Shown one piece after another: positions 7,974 through 15,831 of a DNA stretch of 64,000 nucleotides. The stretch comes from Enterobacteriaceae bacterium UBA5654. Its GTDB lineage: Bacteria; Pseudomonadota; Gammaproteobacteria; Enterobacterales; Enterobacteriaceae. A program made the position numbers and the translations under genes. The stretch lies in assembly GCA_002421005.1 (NCBI GenBank), contig DIJC01000014.1, forward strand, positions 124,896 to 188,895, read 5' to 3'. Position 1 is the stretch's first letter, and every line of letters starts with the position of its first letter. Below the pieces are notes generated by a model that saw only the letters and a program-made list of their open reading frames with translations, did no database searches and was not told the origin of the DNA.

Positions 7974-8364
7974 TAAGAAGTCCAATTTATAGCAAAAATG
8001 ATGCGCTGATGTGCTATTTTCCCGGCCTCTCATGCTGCTCTGCCAAATGCGGGATGTTTTTATTTATCTTCTCTTCCCGGCTGCGTTTTAAGTGCCGCAT
8101 AATACACGTAAACGTTTGCCCGGCCCGTTTCTAAAATAGCAACTTTGTTAGCCTGCGATGTAATATTGCTGCATACATCAGTAAAATGATAATCGTAATA
8201 TAGGTTTTAAATTTCAACAACTTACAATACCGATAGCCGCTTCCTTTCATTATCATCGTCAGAAATAAGAAATATCTACCCCACAGTTTTACTGGGTTTA
8301 CTATAATTATTCACATGGATAGCAATATCCTGTTTCTAAAATCATCAATGAGGAGGTTCAATAA

Positions 8365-8682
8365 GTGCAAAATTCTGAAGAAGATAAAAAAGGGTTTATT
8401 GCTATAGGCGAAGCCGTAGTAAGCCATATCTTCAACAGGGAAGAAATCAGTAATGATTCTCTGATGCAGGAGCTTGGCTTACGGGCCGAAAACCCTGCCA
8501 GCAGCGAGTCAGCTATACGCACGCAGCAGGGACAGCGGCTACTTCAGGCCCTGCCTCGCGCATCTCACACGGTGGCAGAACCCCGTCATCAAACGGCAAA
8601 CGGGGAGATGCATGCTGATGCCAGTATCAGACAACCCGGCACATCCGGGCGTGATTACAATCACCCCGATGAACAGGTCTGA
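8365..8682 (+). CDS. Small YmgB/YcgZ/AriR-like protein
   Basis: GTG start at 8365 with a full AGGAGG eight bases upstream; 105 residues. Residues about 10-45 (GFIAIGEAVVSHIFNREEIS...) follow the pattern of the small enteric connector proteins YcgZ, YmgB/AriR and Bdm: an (I/L)GE-AV--I helix, a polar turn with N/S-R/K, then a leucine-containing second helix. Those proteins link stress and light signals to Rcs signalling, biofilm and colanic acid expression. The C-terminal half (residues 55-105) is polar, His/Asn/Gln-rich and probably disordered; this tail is longer than in the known family members. A stem-loop terminator follows immediately. The relationship is remote and judged by eye. Confidence 0.55.
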   Translation: MQNSEEDKKGFIAIGEAVVSHIFNREEISNDSLMQELGLRAENPASSESAIRTQQGQRLLQALPRASHTVAEPRHQTANGEMHADASIRQPGTSGRDYNHPDEQV

Positions 8683-8688
8683 ACTGGT

Positions 8689-8710
8689 TAAGGCACCCGA
8701 GGGTGCCTTA
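8689..8710 (+). terminator. Stem-loop terminator after the first small gene
   Basis: TAAGGCACCC at 8689-8698 and GGGTGCCTTA at 8701-8710 form a perfect 10-bp inverted repeat, followed by the A/T-rich ATTATAG. It lies 7 bp past the stop of the preceding small gene. The T-run is weak, so termination may be partial. Confidence 0.6.
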
Positions 8711-8974
8711 ATTATAGACTGCACATCTCTATAATAAGCACTTTTCCGGGCGTGTTATTTAACGACATCGGTCTGGCTTATATTGTCAACCATGAGGCCA
8801 TTATTTTCGGATAATCAATAACGATTATCAGGGGAATTATTGCTCTCATTTCAGGCCAACAGGTAATTAATACAGGGCTACACGCTAACCCTGCTGACTA
8901 CACCATCCGTCTGTCTGTAACTGGATAAGCGGAGGGATCGCTATTTTCTATATATAGTGAATCATGGAGGTGAC

Positions 8975-9175
8975 TTGAACCAAAAGAATGATAATAGTCT
9001 TGATGAGGTTTATGAAGTTATAGGCAGAGCCGCAGGTTATTTGATGAAACTGCATTTACCGGTAAACACGCGGAATATCAGCTTGCTCCTGCGAGCAAAT
9101 GAAATTCTGTTTATCGGCAGGCAGCGTCAGAAAATCTATCTGATGGCACGTAAACTTATTATGAAAGACAAGTAG
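8975..9175 (+). CDS. Small YmgB/AriR-like protein
   Basis: A 66-residue protein starting MNQKNDNSLDEVYEVIGRAAGYL from TTG 8975, with GGAGG four bases upstream; an in-frame GTG at 8957 precedes that ribosome binding site and is less likely. The sequence VIGRAAGYLMKLHLPVNTRNISLLLRANE aligns by eye with the two-helix core of AriR/YmgB (VLGQAVTNLM...VNNKNIILSL), and the C-terminal helix (RQKIYLMARKLIM) matches the family's last helix. AriR is a small dimeric regulator of biofilm and acid resistance. It is the second such gene in 800 bp. The 292 bp between the two genes hold a terminator and AT-rich sequence but no further gene. Confidence 0.6.
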   Translation: MNQKNDNSLDEVYEVIGRAAGYLMKLHLPVNTRNISLLLRANEILFIGRQRQKIYLMARKLIMKDK

Positions 9176-9287
9176 TTAGCGTTTCGTTCATCCTGGAAGC
9201 GGATCTGAACCAGACCAGAGACGTAACAGATGAAGAAACGACTTCAGTGAACGGTTGCGGTGAGAACATTCTCACCGCATACCCGCA

Positions 9288-9629
9288 TTATTCAGCTTTA
9301 GGTTCTACGTCGTGAACTTTCAGTTCACCCATCACCTTCAGTTTTTTGGAGATTTCGCGGCGCTCTTTAGAGATTTCAGCATTTTTAATGATGTAATCAT
9401 CTACGCGATCTTCATAGTCGCTCTTCATGTTAGCGATAATGCCCTGAATCGCTTCTACACTCATCCCCGGCTTGATGTAGTCGCTGAGGTTGTCGAGCAG
9501 CAGAACGCGCTTCTGGTTATCACGGATCTTTTTCTCAACGTCCTGGATTTCACGCTGTAGTTTGTTTTTACGGCGGAACAGGCGGACAAACTCCAGCACA
9601 TCCTGAAACGAAGGTTTGGTTGTTTCCAT
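9288..9629 (-). CDS. yeeX: YeeX, UPF0265/DUF496 protein
   Basis: A 113-residue, highly charged, largely helical protein. METTKPSFQDVLEFVRLFRRK and the following residues (to about 90) match E. coli YeeX almost residue for residue from memory. The family is predicted to form coiled coils (residues about 15-45 and 75-105) and its function is unknown. The C-terminus (KVHDVEPKAE) is a few residues longer than the 109 in E. coli. It lies in its usual place next to yeeA, as a separate transcript about 150 bp downstream. Confidence 0.95.
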   Translation of the reverse strand: METTKPSFQDVLEFVRLFRRKNKLQREIQDVEKKIRDNQKRVLLLDNLSDYIKPGMSVEAIQGIIANMKSDYEDRVDDYIIKNAEISKERREISKKLKVMGELKVHDVEPKAE

Positions 9630-9779
9630 TTTCTACCTCTGCTAATTGAGATTCGGATTCGTTAAAGCCACTGCGACAGCGTCGCTGTGGCTGAAGACCT
9701 GTTTTTACTTTGGGGTTATCATAACCCTAAACGCGGCTGAATCGAAACACCACCGCGTAAATCGCCTGATGGTTGCATT

Positions 9780-10838
9780 TTATTTGCGCAATGCCCGACA
9801 GATCAAATGCGACAACAGCTCAAGCTGGCGGGCCAGCTCCATGCTTAACCAGACGTAGCCGTGCATCGGCGTTTCGGCCAGATCGTCCCCTTCATATTCA
9901 TTCATCAACTGGCGCAGTTCGGCGGCGATTTCATTGAGCTTTTCGGAGTTCGCCAGGATGGGCTGCGGGTTGCCTTCATACAGCGCATGAGCAATGGTCA
10001 GCAAGGTTTGCTGGGTCATCTGCTGGGTTTCGCGCAGCGTGCGCGCGTTGAGCATAACGAAATGGCTGGCGCGCGATGCCCAGAACGCGTTGATTTGCAG
10101 TTCCAGCATACACACCAGATTCCGGCTGACGGTCTGAATAGCCTCGAATATGGATTTCTGAAGGTGGGTTTCTTTACTGGCGGGCGCGATCAGGCCGCGC
10201 ATTTTCACCACGTCGTTCAGCACTTTCTGCTGCTGTTTCTCAAGGCGCGGACGATCGACCAGATTGGGTGAAAACCCGGCCTGATAAAGCCGGTTAAAGG
10301 TGGTGACGTAGTTCGCCATCTGAATGCGCCAGTGAAGAAACGCGCGCTGCGGCCAGATGCCGGTGAACAGCATCGCCAGCAGCGATCCGAAAATCACGTC
10401 ACCGCTTCGCCATAGTGCGGTATGCATATCACCAGCGGGCGAGCCGACCACTACCGCAAGCGTAATACCGATCAGCAGCGCCTGATACGGCTTTTTCCCC
10501 AGCGTCAGCCAGGCGCAGAGGAACATCGCCGCCGCACACCAGACCAGCATCAATGGCAGCGAATAACGCTCAAGCTGAAGCGCCACCAGCCCCAGCGCCG
10601 AGCCGAGGATCGTGCCGCCGATACGCTCAAAGGCGCGCGGCACCACATTGCCCCAGAAAGAAATTGGCCCCATGATCACCACCAGGGTGATTAACGGCCA
10701 GGTGCCCTCCGGGATATTAAATAATCTCACCATTAAAAAGGTAAGAATAAATGCCAGCGCGACGCGAATGCCGTGAACTACCCGGTAGTGACGGTACAAA
10801 CGGATCTCAAATGGACTTAACGACTTATCAGCACGCAA
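9780..10838 (-). CDS. yeeA: YeeA, FUSC-family inner-membrane protein
   Basis: From a TTG at 10838 (GGAG six bases upstream) the protein starts MRADKSLSPFEIR and is 352 residues, exactly the E. coli YeeA length; the longer ATG-initiated frame from 10898 lacks that support. Residues about 20-160 contain six membrane segments of the FUSC domain (ALAFILTFLMVRLF, WPLITLVVIMGPISFWGNVVPRAFERIGGT, GKKPYQALLIGITLAVVVGSPAG). The remainder is a helical cytoplasmic domain ending in ELLSHLICRALRK. The FUSC family includes the aromatic-acid efflux protein AaeB; YeeA's own substrate is unknown. Confidence 0.92.
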   Translation of the reverse strand: MRADKSLSPFEIRLYRHYRVVHGIRVALAFILTFLMVRLFNIPEGTWPLITLVVIMGPISFWGNVVPRAFERIGGTILGSALGLVALQLERYSLPLMLVWCAAAMFLCAWLTLGKKPYQALLIGITLAVVVGSPAGDMHTALWRSGDVIFGSLLAMLFTGIWPQRAFLHWRIQMANYVTTFNRLYQAGFSPNLVDRPRLEKQQQKVLNDVVKMRGLIAPASKETHLQKSIFEAIQTVSRNLVCMLELQINAFWASRASHFVMLNARTLRETQQMTQQTLLTIAHALYEGNPQPILANSEKLNEIAAELRQLMNEYEGDDLAETPMHGYVWLSMELARQLELLSHLICRALRK

Positions 10839-10938
10839 ACACACTCTCCGGCAGGAGTCTGAAAAACGCAATTGTACCGGGTTTTCTGCGCGAGGCATCC
10901 CATGAGACGTAAAATTCCGTCTGCTTTACAGGGGGTTT

Positions 10939-11409
10939 TCATCCCCGTAACGCTACCGGAACATACATCTCAATTTCCCAGTAACCCTCGGCGTTGCCGT
11001 CATTAAGATAGGCTTCAAAGGTGGGACGCGGCGCAATGCTATAGCGCTCATCTTTTAACAGGCTATCAAAGAACTGATACCACGCTGCGGCAAAATCATG
11101 ATTCTCCACTCGCGCACGGGCAACAGCGTAGTCGCCACCATCAATCTGCGTCAGGATCACCCCGGCGCTGTTTTCCGGCACTGCGAAACCCTCTTCCACT
11201 GCCACTACCGTCGCGCAACGCAATTTTTCAGCGGGCACCTCTTCGGGGTTATCGTAATAAACAGCCATCCATTCCCGCGGTGAGAGTTGATTGCTCTCTA
11301 CCCACAGTACCAGTTGCTCAAAACCCTGCTTAACGGTTTTCTCCCACGGCCCGACCAGGTGAAAGCCAGCCACGTTGCGCGCGTCGGTTTGGGTGATGCG
11401 ATAGTCCAT
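10939..11409 (-). CDS. sbmC: SbmC (GyrI), DNA gyrase inhibitor
   Basis: A 156-residue protein of the GyrI-like (SHS2) domain family, starting MDYRITQTDARNVAGFHLVGPWE as in E. coli SbmC (157 residues). It binds DNA gyrase and protects cells from microcin B17 and other gyrase poisons; in E. coli it is induced by the SOS response and stationary phase. No clear LexA box was found in the short upstream interval. It is transcribed separately, upstream of yeeA and downstream of dacD. Confidence 0.93.
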   Translation of the reverse strand: MDYRITQTDARNVAGFHLVGPWEKTVKQGFEQLVLWVESNQLSPREWMAVYYDNPEEVPAEKLRCATVVAVEEGFAVPENSAGVILTQIDGGDYAVARARVENHDFAAAWYQFFDSLLKDERYSIAPRPTFEAYLNDGNAEGYWEIEMYVPVALRG

Positions 11410-11470
11410 ACAGCCTCCTGTAAACGGAATTTATCGCCTAAGTATGTGTGCTGATGAGCGCGGACGCAAA

Positions 11471-11496
11471 GAAAAACGCGCCTTCGAAAGGCGCGT
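11471..11496 (-). terminator. Intrinsic terminator of dacD
   Basis: On the minus strand ACGCGCCTT and AAGGCGCGT (11476-11484 and 11488-11496 on the plus strand) form a perfect 9-bp stem followed by TTTTTC. It lies just 7 bp after the dacD stop codon. Confidence 0.8.
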
Positions 11497-11502
11497 GGAA
11501 AA

Positions 11503-12675
11503 TCAGGATTTGTGGTGCAGATAATCACTCATGCGCGAGAAAATCCCGCCTTTTTCAACGCCTTCGAGGGTGGTGAGCGGCATATGCGCGACGACCTTAT
11601 CCCGGTCGTACAGTTGGATCTCGCCGATGCGCTGGTGGGCGGCAATCGGCGCGTCCAGCTCTTTGCCGTTCAGCACATAACGCGCCTTAATATGCGGGAT
11701 TTCCGTTTTCGGCAGCGCCATCCAGAAATCCTGCTCCGGGCCGACGGCGACGTGTTCTTTATCACCGTACCAGATGCGTTCGCGGGCAATGGATTTACCG
11801 TTGGTCAGGATTTGTACGGTAGCAAAATTCTGCTGGCCCCAGACCAGCAGTTTACGCGCCTCGTCTTCGCGGGCTTTAGCACTGGTCGCGCCCATAATGA
11901 CCGCAATCAGCCGCTGGTTGCCTTCTACGGCAGACGCGATCAGGTTAAATCCCGCCCCGGAAGTGTGCCCGGTTTTAAGACCGTCGATTTTCAGGGTTTT
12001 ATCCCACAGCAGGCCGTTACGATTCTGTTGGGTGATACCGTTCCACGTCAGGCTTTTCTCACTGTACATGTGATAAAACGCCGGCTCGCCGTGAATAATG
12101 GCGCGCGAGAGCACCGCGAGGTCATAGGCCGAGCTGTGTTGCCCCGGCGCATCCAGCCCGTGAACGGTTTCGAAATGGGTATCGCGCAGATGCAGCTTTT
12201 CAGCGTAGTTGTTCATCATCGCCACAAACTGCGGCTGCCCGCCCGCGACGTAATCCGCCAGCGCTACGCAGGCATCGTTACCGGAATCGACAATCAGCCC
12301 ACGGCTCAGGTCATGTACCGACAGGCGTTCACCCGCTTTGAGGAACATCAATGAAGAGCCATCAAAAACCGGGTTGCCCTTCGCCCAGGCATCGCGTCCG
12401 ACGGTGACCATGTCGCTGGCGCTGATGCGGTGGCTATCAATGGCGCGATCAACCACATAGCCGGTCATCAGCTTGGTCAGGCTGGCAGGATTACGCTGCT
12501 GATGCGCATTCCCGGCGGCCAGCACCTGACCGGTGGTATAATCCATAAGAACCCAGGCTCCGGCCTGGACAGAAGGCGGCTGCGGCGAAACGGCAAACGT
12601 ATCCGCGGCAAGTGCGCAAGAAATACTCGAAGCGAGTAAAGAAACAGCAATAAACAGGCGGCGTTTCAACAGCAT
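11503..12675 (-). CDS. dacD: DacD, D-alanyl-D-alanine carboxypeptidase (PBP6b)
   Basis: A 390-residue class C low-molecular-weight penicillin-binding protein. Signal peptide at residues 1-23 (MLLKRRLFIAVSLLASSISC...ALA). Catalytic motifs: SLTK at 65-68 with the nucleophile Ser65, SGN at 131-133 and KTG at 234-236. The C-terminal beta domain and the amphipathic anchoring helix (GGIFSRMSDYLHHKS) are intact. It trims the terminal D-alanine of peptidoglycan pentapeptides in the periplasm. The length matches E. coli DacD (388). It is divergent from sbcB and is followed by its own terminator. Confidence 0.95.
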   Translation of the reverse strand: MLLKRRLFIAVSLLASSISCALAADTFAVSPQPPSVQAGAWVLMDYTTGQVLAAGNAHQQRNPASLTKLMTGYVVDRAIDSHRISASDMVTVGRDAWAKGNPVFDGSSLMFLKAGERLSVHDLSRGLIVDSGNDACVALADYVAGGQPQFVAMMNNYAEKLHLRDTHFETVHGLDAPGQHSSAYDLAVLSRAIIHGEPAFYHMYSEKSLTWNGITQQNRNGLLWDKTLKIDGLKTGHTSGAGFNLIASAVEGNQRLIAVIMGATSAKAREDEARKLLVWGQQNFATVQILTNGKSIARERIWYGDKEHVAVGPEQDFWMALPKTEIPHIKARYVLNGKELDAPIAAHQRIGEIQLYDRDKVVAHMPLTTLEGVEKGGIFSRMSDYLHHKS

Positions 12676-12846
12676 ATCCTCATTCTATAATTCGCCGTCC
12701 TTTGTACGGGAGTTCTTCACGGCTTACCCGGCTAAATTGCAAGAAAATATGACATTCGCCTTTTTACCCGCCCTTCTGGCGACGGGGTAAATCGTTTACC
12801 ATACTGCGAATATCTTCTCGCCGCTCATCAGGGACTTACCAGAACA

Positions 12847-14271
12847 ATGCAAGAGACGACACATCAGCCCGGATTTTTGTTTCACGACTACGAGACGTTC
12901 GGCACCAGCCCGGCGCTGGATCGCCCGGCTCAGTTCGCCGCTCTGCGTACCGACGCTGATTTTAACGTCATTGGTGAACCAGAAATTTTCTACTGCAAAC
13001 CTGCTGATGACTATCTGCCGCAGCCGGAAGCGGTATTGATCACCGGCATCACGCCGCAGGAAGCGCTGGCGAAGGGCGAAAACGAAGCCACCTTTGCGCG
13101 GCGCATCCACGATCTTTTTACCGTGCCCAAAACCTGTGTGGTGGGCTACAACAACGTGCGCTTTGACGATGAGGTCACGCGCAATATTTTCTACCGCAAC
13201 TTTTACGATCCTTATGCCTGGAGCTGGCAGCACGATAACTCACGCTGGGATCTGCTGGATGCGATGCGCGCCTGCTATGCCCTGCGCCCGGAAGGGATCA
13301 ACTGGCCGGAAAATGAAGAAGGTCTGCCGAGCTTTCGCCTTGAGCATCTGACCAAAGCCAACGGCATTGAACACAGCAACGCTCACGATGCGATGGCGGA
13401 TGTGTACGCCACTATCGCCATGGCGAAACTGCTGAAGACGAAGCAGCCGCGCCTGTTTGAGTATCTGTATTCCTACCGCAGTAAAAACAAGCTGATAACA
13501 CTGATCGACGTGCCGCAAATGAAACCGCTGATGCACGTTTCCGGGATGTTCGGCGCGTGGCGCGGCAATACCAGCTGGGTGGCGCCGCTGGCGTGGCACC
13601 CGGAAAATCGCAATGCGGTGATCATGGTGGATCTGGCAGAAGACGTTTCGCCCTTACTGGATCTGGATGCCGACGCCCTGCGTGAGCGCCTGTATACCGC
13701 CAAAGCGGATCTCGGTGACGCGCTGCCGGTGCCGGTGAAGCTGGTGCACTTAAATAAATGTCCGGTGCTGGCGCAGGCAAACACGCTGCGCCCGGAAGAT
13801 GCGGACCGGCTGGGGATCAACCGCCAGCGTTGCCTTGATAATCTGAAAATTCTGTGGGATAACCCCCAGTTGCGCGAGAAGGTGGTGGCTATTTTTGCTG
13901 ACGCCGAGCCGTTTGTGCCGTCAGAAAATGTTGATACCCAGCTGTATAATGGTTTTTTTAGCGACGCCGATCGCGCCGCAATGAAAATCGTGCTGGAAAC
14001 TGAGCCACGTAATCTGCCCGCACTGGATATCACCTTTGCCGATAAACGCATAGAGCGTTTGCTGTTTAACTACCGGGCACGAAACTTCCCCGGCACGCTG
14101 GATGAAACCGAGCAGCAGCGCTGGTTGCAGCATCGCCGCGCTATTTTCACCCCGGAGTTTTTACAGGCGTATGCACAGGAACTGGAGATGCTTTGGGGTC
14201 AGTATGAGGGGAATAGTGAGAAACAGGTTTTGCTGAAGGCGCTATACCAGTACGCGCAGGAGACGGTGTAG
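12847..14271 (+). CDS. sbcB: Exonuclease I (SbcB)
   Basis: A 474-residue 3'-to-5' single-strand DNA exonuclease of the DnaQ superfamily. The metal-binding DYETFGT (Asp14 and Glu16) opens the exonuclease domain; VVGYNNVRFDDEV and NAHDAMADVYAT supply the later acidic and His residues. The SH3-like and helical C-terminal domains follow to residue 474 (E. coli 475). It acts in mismatch repair and recombination and interacts with SSB. It is the only plus-strand core gene here before hisG and is divergent from dacD. Confidence 0.96.
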   Translation: MQETTHQPGFLFHDYETFGTSPALDRPAQFAALRTDADFNVIGEPEIFYCKPADDYLPQPEAVLITGITPQEALAKGENEATFARRIHDLFTVPKTCVVGYNNVRFDDEVTRNIFYRNFYDPYAWSWQHDNSRWDLLDAMRACYALRPEGINWPENEEGLPSFRLEHLTKANGIEHSNAHDAMADVYATIAMAKLLKTKQPRLFEYLYSYRSKNKLITLIDVPQMKPLMHVSGMFGAWRGNTSWVAPLAWHPENRNAVIMVDLAEDVSPLLDLDADALRERLYTAKADLGDALPVPVKLVHLNKCPVLAQANTLRPEDADRLGINRQRCLDNLKILWDNPQLREKVVAIFADAEPFVPSENVDTQLYNGFFSDADRAAMKIVLETEPRNLPALDITFADKRIERLLFNYRARNFPGTLDETEQQRWLQHRRAIFTPEFLQAYAQELEMLWGQYEGNSEKQVLLKALYQYAQETV

Positions 14272-14287
14272 GTTTAGGGGATAATCG

Positions 14288-14320
14288 TCTCCCTCTCCCC
14301 GGCCTTTTGGGAGAGGGAGA
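14288..14320. repeat. CCCTCTCC-type intergenic palindrome
   Basis: TCTCCCTCTCC at 14288-14298 is exactly complementary to GGAGAGGGAGA at 14310-14320. It lies between the convergent genes sbcB and yeeD. The same CCCTCTCC/GGAGAGGG core recurs around 56.9-57.2 kb and at 63.9 kb in this window, so it belongs to a dispersed intergenic repeat family. No T-run follows on either strand. Confidence 0.6.
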
Positions 14321-14371
14321 GACAGTCCTCCCTCGGGTCAGGCCCGATCATCCGGGCCATCCCTTACACAC

Positions 14372-14599
14372 TCAACCCTTTTTCACCGTAATAGACCACG
14401 CCGCATCGCCGACCTGCTGGTAGTCGGTAATACGGTGTCCCTCTTCCGCCGCCCACTGCGGAATCGCTTCCGTCGCCTGGGTACAGTCAAAATCAATGAC
14501 CAGCTCATCGCCGCTGTTCATTTCAGCCAGCGCCGCTTTCGCTTCAATCAGCGGGAACGGGCAGACCTGGGTAATCACATCCAGTTTTTTAATCGTCAT
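14372..14599 (-). CDS. yeeD: TusA-like sulfur carrier YeeD (TsuB)
   Basis: A 75-residue TusA-family protein beginning MTIKKLDVITQVCPFPLIEAK, with the catalytic Cys13 in the CPFP (CPxP) motif. The start is the ATG at 14599; an upstream extension to 14674 overlaps yeeE and is not conserved. In E. coli, YeeD (TsuB) works with the membrane protein YeeE (TsuA) in thiosulfate uptake, accepting sulfur on its cysteine. The two genes are adjacent, with yeeE first. Confidence 0.92.
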   Translation of the reverse strand: MTIKKLDVITQVCPFPLIEAKAALAEMNSGDELVIDFDCTQATEAIPQWAAEEGHRITDYQQVGDAAWSITVKKG

Positions 14600-14616
14600 A
14601 TCGACTCCACAATCAA

Positions 14617-15672
14617 TTAAGCTGCCGCAGCCGAGACTCTGGCTTTGCGCTGCGGACGAACATACAGGAACCACGAGGCGGTCCAGACGCCGAGGATCAT
14701 AAACGCCAGGCCAATCCAGCCCTGCCAGGTCAGCATGGCGGTCATCACCAGACCGTTACCAATCGAGCAGCCGCCCGCAATGCTGGCACCGAAGCCCATC
14801 AGCACGCCGCCGGAAGCACTGCGCAGCGTGGTAGCGGCATCGGCCGCGCGAACGCGAAACTCACGGCTGGCTTTGGCGGCGATGAATGAGCCGAGAAAAA
14901 TGCCCAGCACCAGGAACACGCCCCAGTTGAGGAACTTGCCGTCACCCGCCACCAGGAACTGCAAAATATTGGCGCTCGGAGAGGTGATCCCCAGCCCGAA
15001 CATTCGCCCGGTGGCTTCGCTAAGCGGCCAGGCCAGCAGCGCGATGAGGCCAATCAGAACGGCGGTGAAAAAAGGATGCCAGCGTTTTTCAAACAGCAGA
15101 TGCGCCAGTCCACGACGACGCGGCGGCAGCGTTGCCACATTCAGTTTTGGTTTGCGCAGTTCTTTAAGCACCAGCCAAAATGTGACCACCAGCAGCACCG
15201 CAATCAGCGGCCAGACGGAAAGATTGAACGTTTCGGCGATCGAGTTATGCTCGGTGCTGTACCCTTTCAGAAACTGGTTCAGCCCCGCCGCGTGCGGCGA
15301 GCGCATTACCGCACTCATCACCATATAAGTGACCAGCGCGATCCAGCTACCGATCAAGCCTTCCCCGGCGCGATACCATGTTCCGGTGGCACAACCGCCC
15401 GCATAAACAATGCCGATTCCAAAAACAAAACCGCCCACCACGGTGCCGAGCCATGGAAACGCGCCTGCGTCGTACTGCACCACGCCAAGCTGGATCAGGG
15501 CAAAAACGCCGACGCTCTGAATGCAGATAGCAATCAGCAGCGCATAAAACATACGGTTATTTTTGGCGATATACATATCGCGGAAGCCGCCGGTGAGGCA
15601 GAAACGCCCGCGTTGCATGACAAAGCCCAACAGCGCGCCGCAGAACAGCCCGCTTATTATCATCTGTAACAT
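14617..15672 (-). CDS. yeeE: Thiosulfate transporter YeeE (TsuA)
   Basis: A 351-residue, multi-helix inner-membrane protein of the YeeE/YedE family. Three conserved cysteines that line the thiosulfate path in the known structure appear here as Cys25 (GRFCLTGGFRD), Cys94 (YAGGCATGTW) and Cys302 (AGGCSIGNG). It imports thiosulfate for cysteine synthesis together with YeeD, encoded 17 bp downstream in the same operon. Confidence 0.93.
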   Translation of the reverse strand: MLQMIISGLFCGALLGFVMQRGRFCLTGGFRDMYIAKNNRMFYALLIAICIQSVGVFALIQLGVVQYDAGAFPWLGTVVGGFVFGIGIVYAGGCATGTWYRAGEGLIGSWIALVTYMVMSAVMRSPHAAGLNQFLKGYSTEHNSIAETFNLSVWPLIAVLLVVTFWLVLKELRKPKLNVATLPPRRRGLAHLLFEKRWHPFFTAVLIGLIALLAWPLSEATGRMFGLGITSPSANILQFLVAGDGKFLNWGVFLVLGIFLGSFIAAKASREFRVRAADAATTLRSASGGVLMGFGASIAGGCSIGNGLVMTAMLTWQGWIGLAFMILGVWTASWFLYVRPQRKARVSAAAA

Positions 15673-15773
15673 AGGAAAGATTTACCCGGAAAATATCAGT
15701 CGGGTAATTATTCCTGACCCGCCCGCTGCGGAACAAGAACCAAAACCTCTAACCCATAACTTACAGTTATAAA

Positions 15774-15802
15774 AAAACCGGAGCACGCGGTCTCCGGTTT
15801 TT
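15774..15802. terminator. Intrinsic terminator between yeeE and plaP
   Basis: AAACCGGAG and CTCCGGTTT form a 9-bp stem around CACGCGGT. Seven A bases lie on one side and a T-run on the other, so it can terminate transcription in either direction. It lies 30 bp beyond the plaP stop and mainly serves plaP. Confidence 0.8.
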
Positions 15803-15831
15803 CAGGCAGCCAGTGAGAACCGGCAGGCTAC

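Larger units (their letters stand above)
7672..8364. other. 693-bp gene-poor region
   Basis: Besides the regulator's upstream sites, this region contains one small open frame (7842-7973, listed separately), AT-rich stretches around 8150-8340, and a TATAAT at 8302-8307 that could be the -10 of the small gene starting at 8365, although no good -35 is present at the right spacing. No RNA gene was recognised. Confidence 0.4.
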
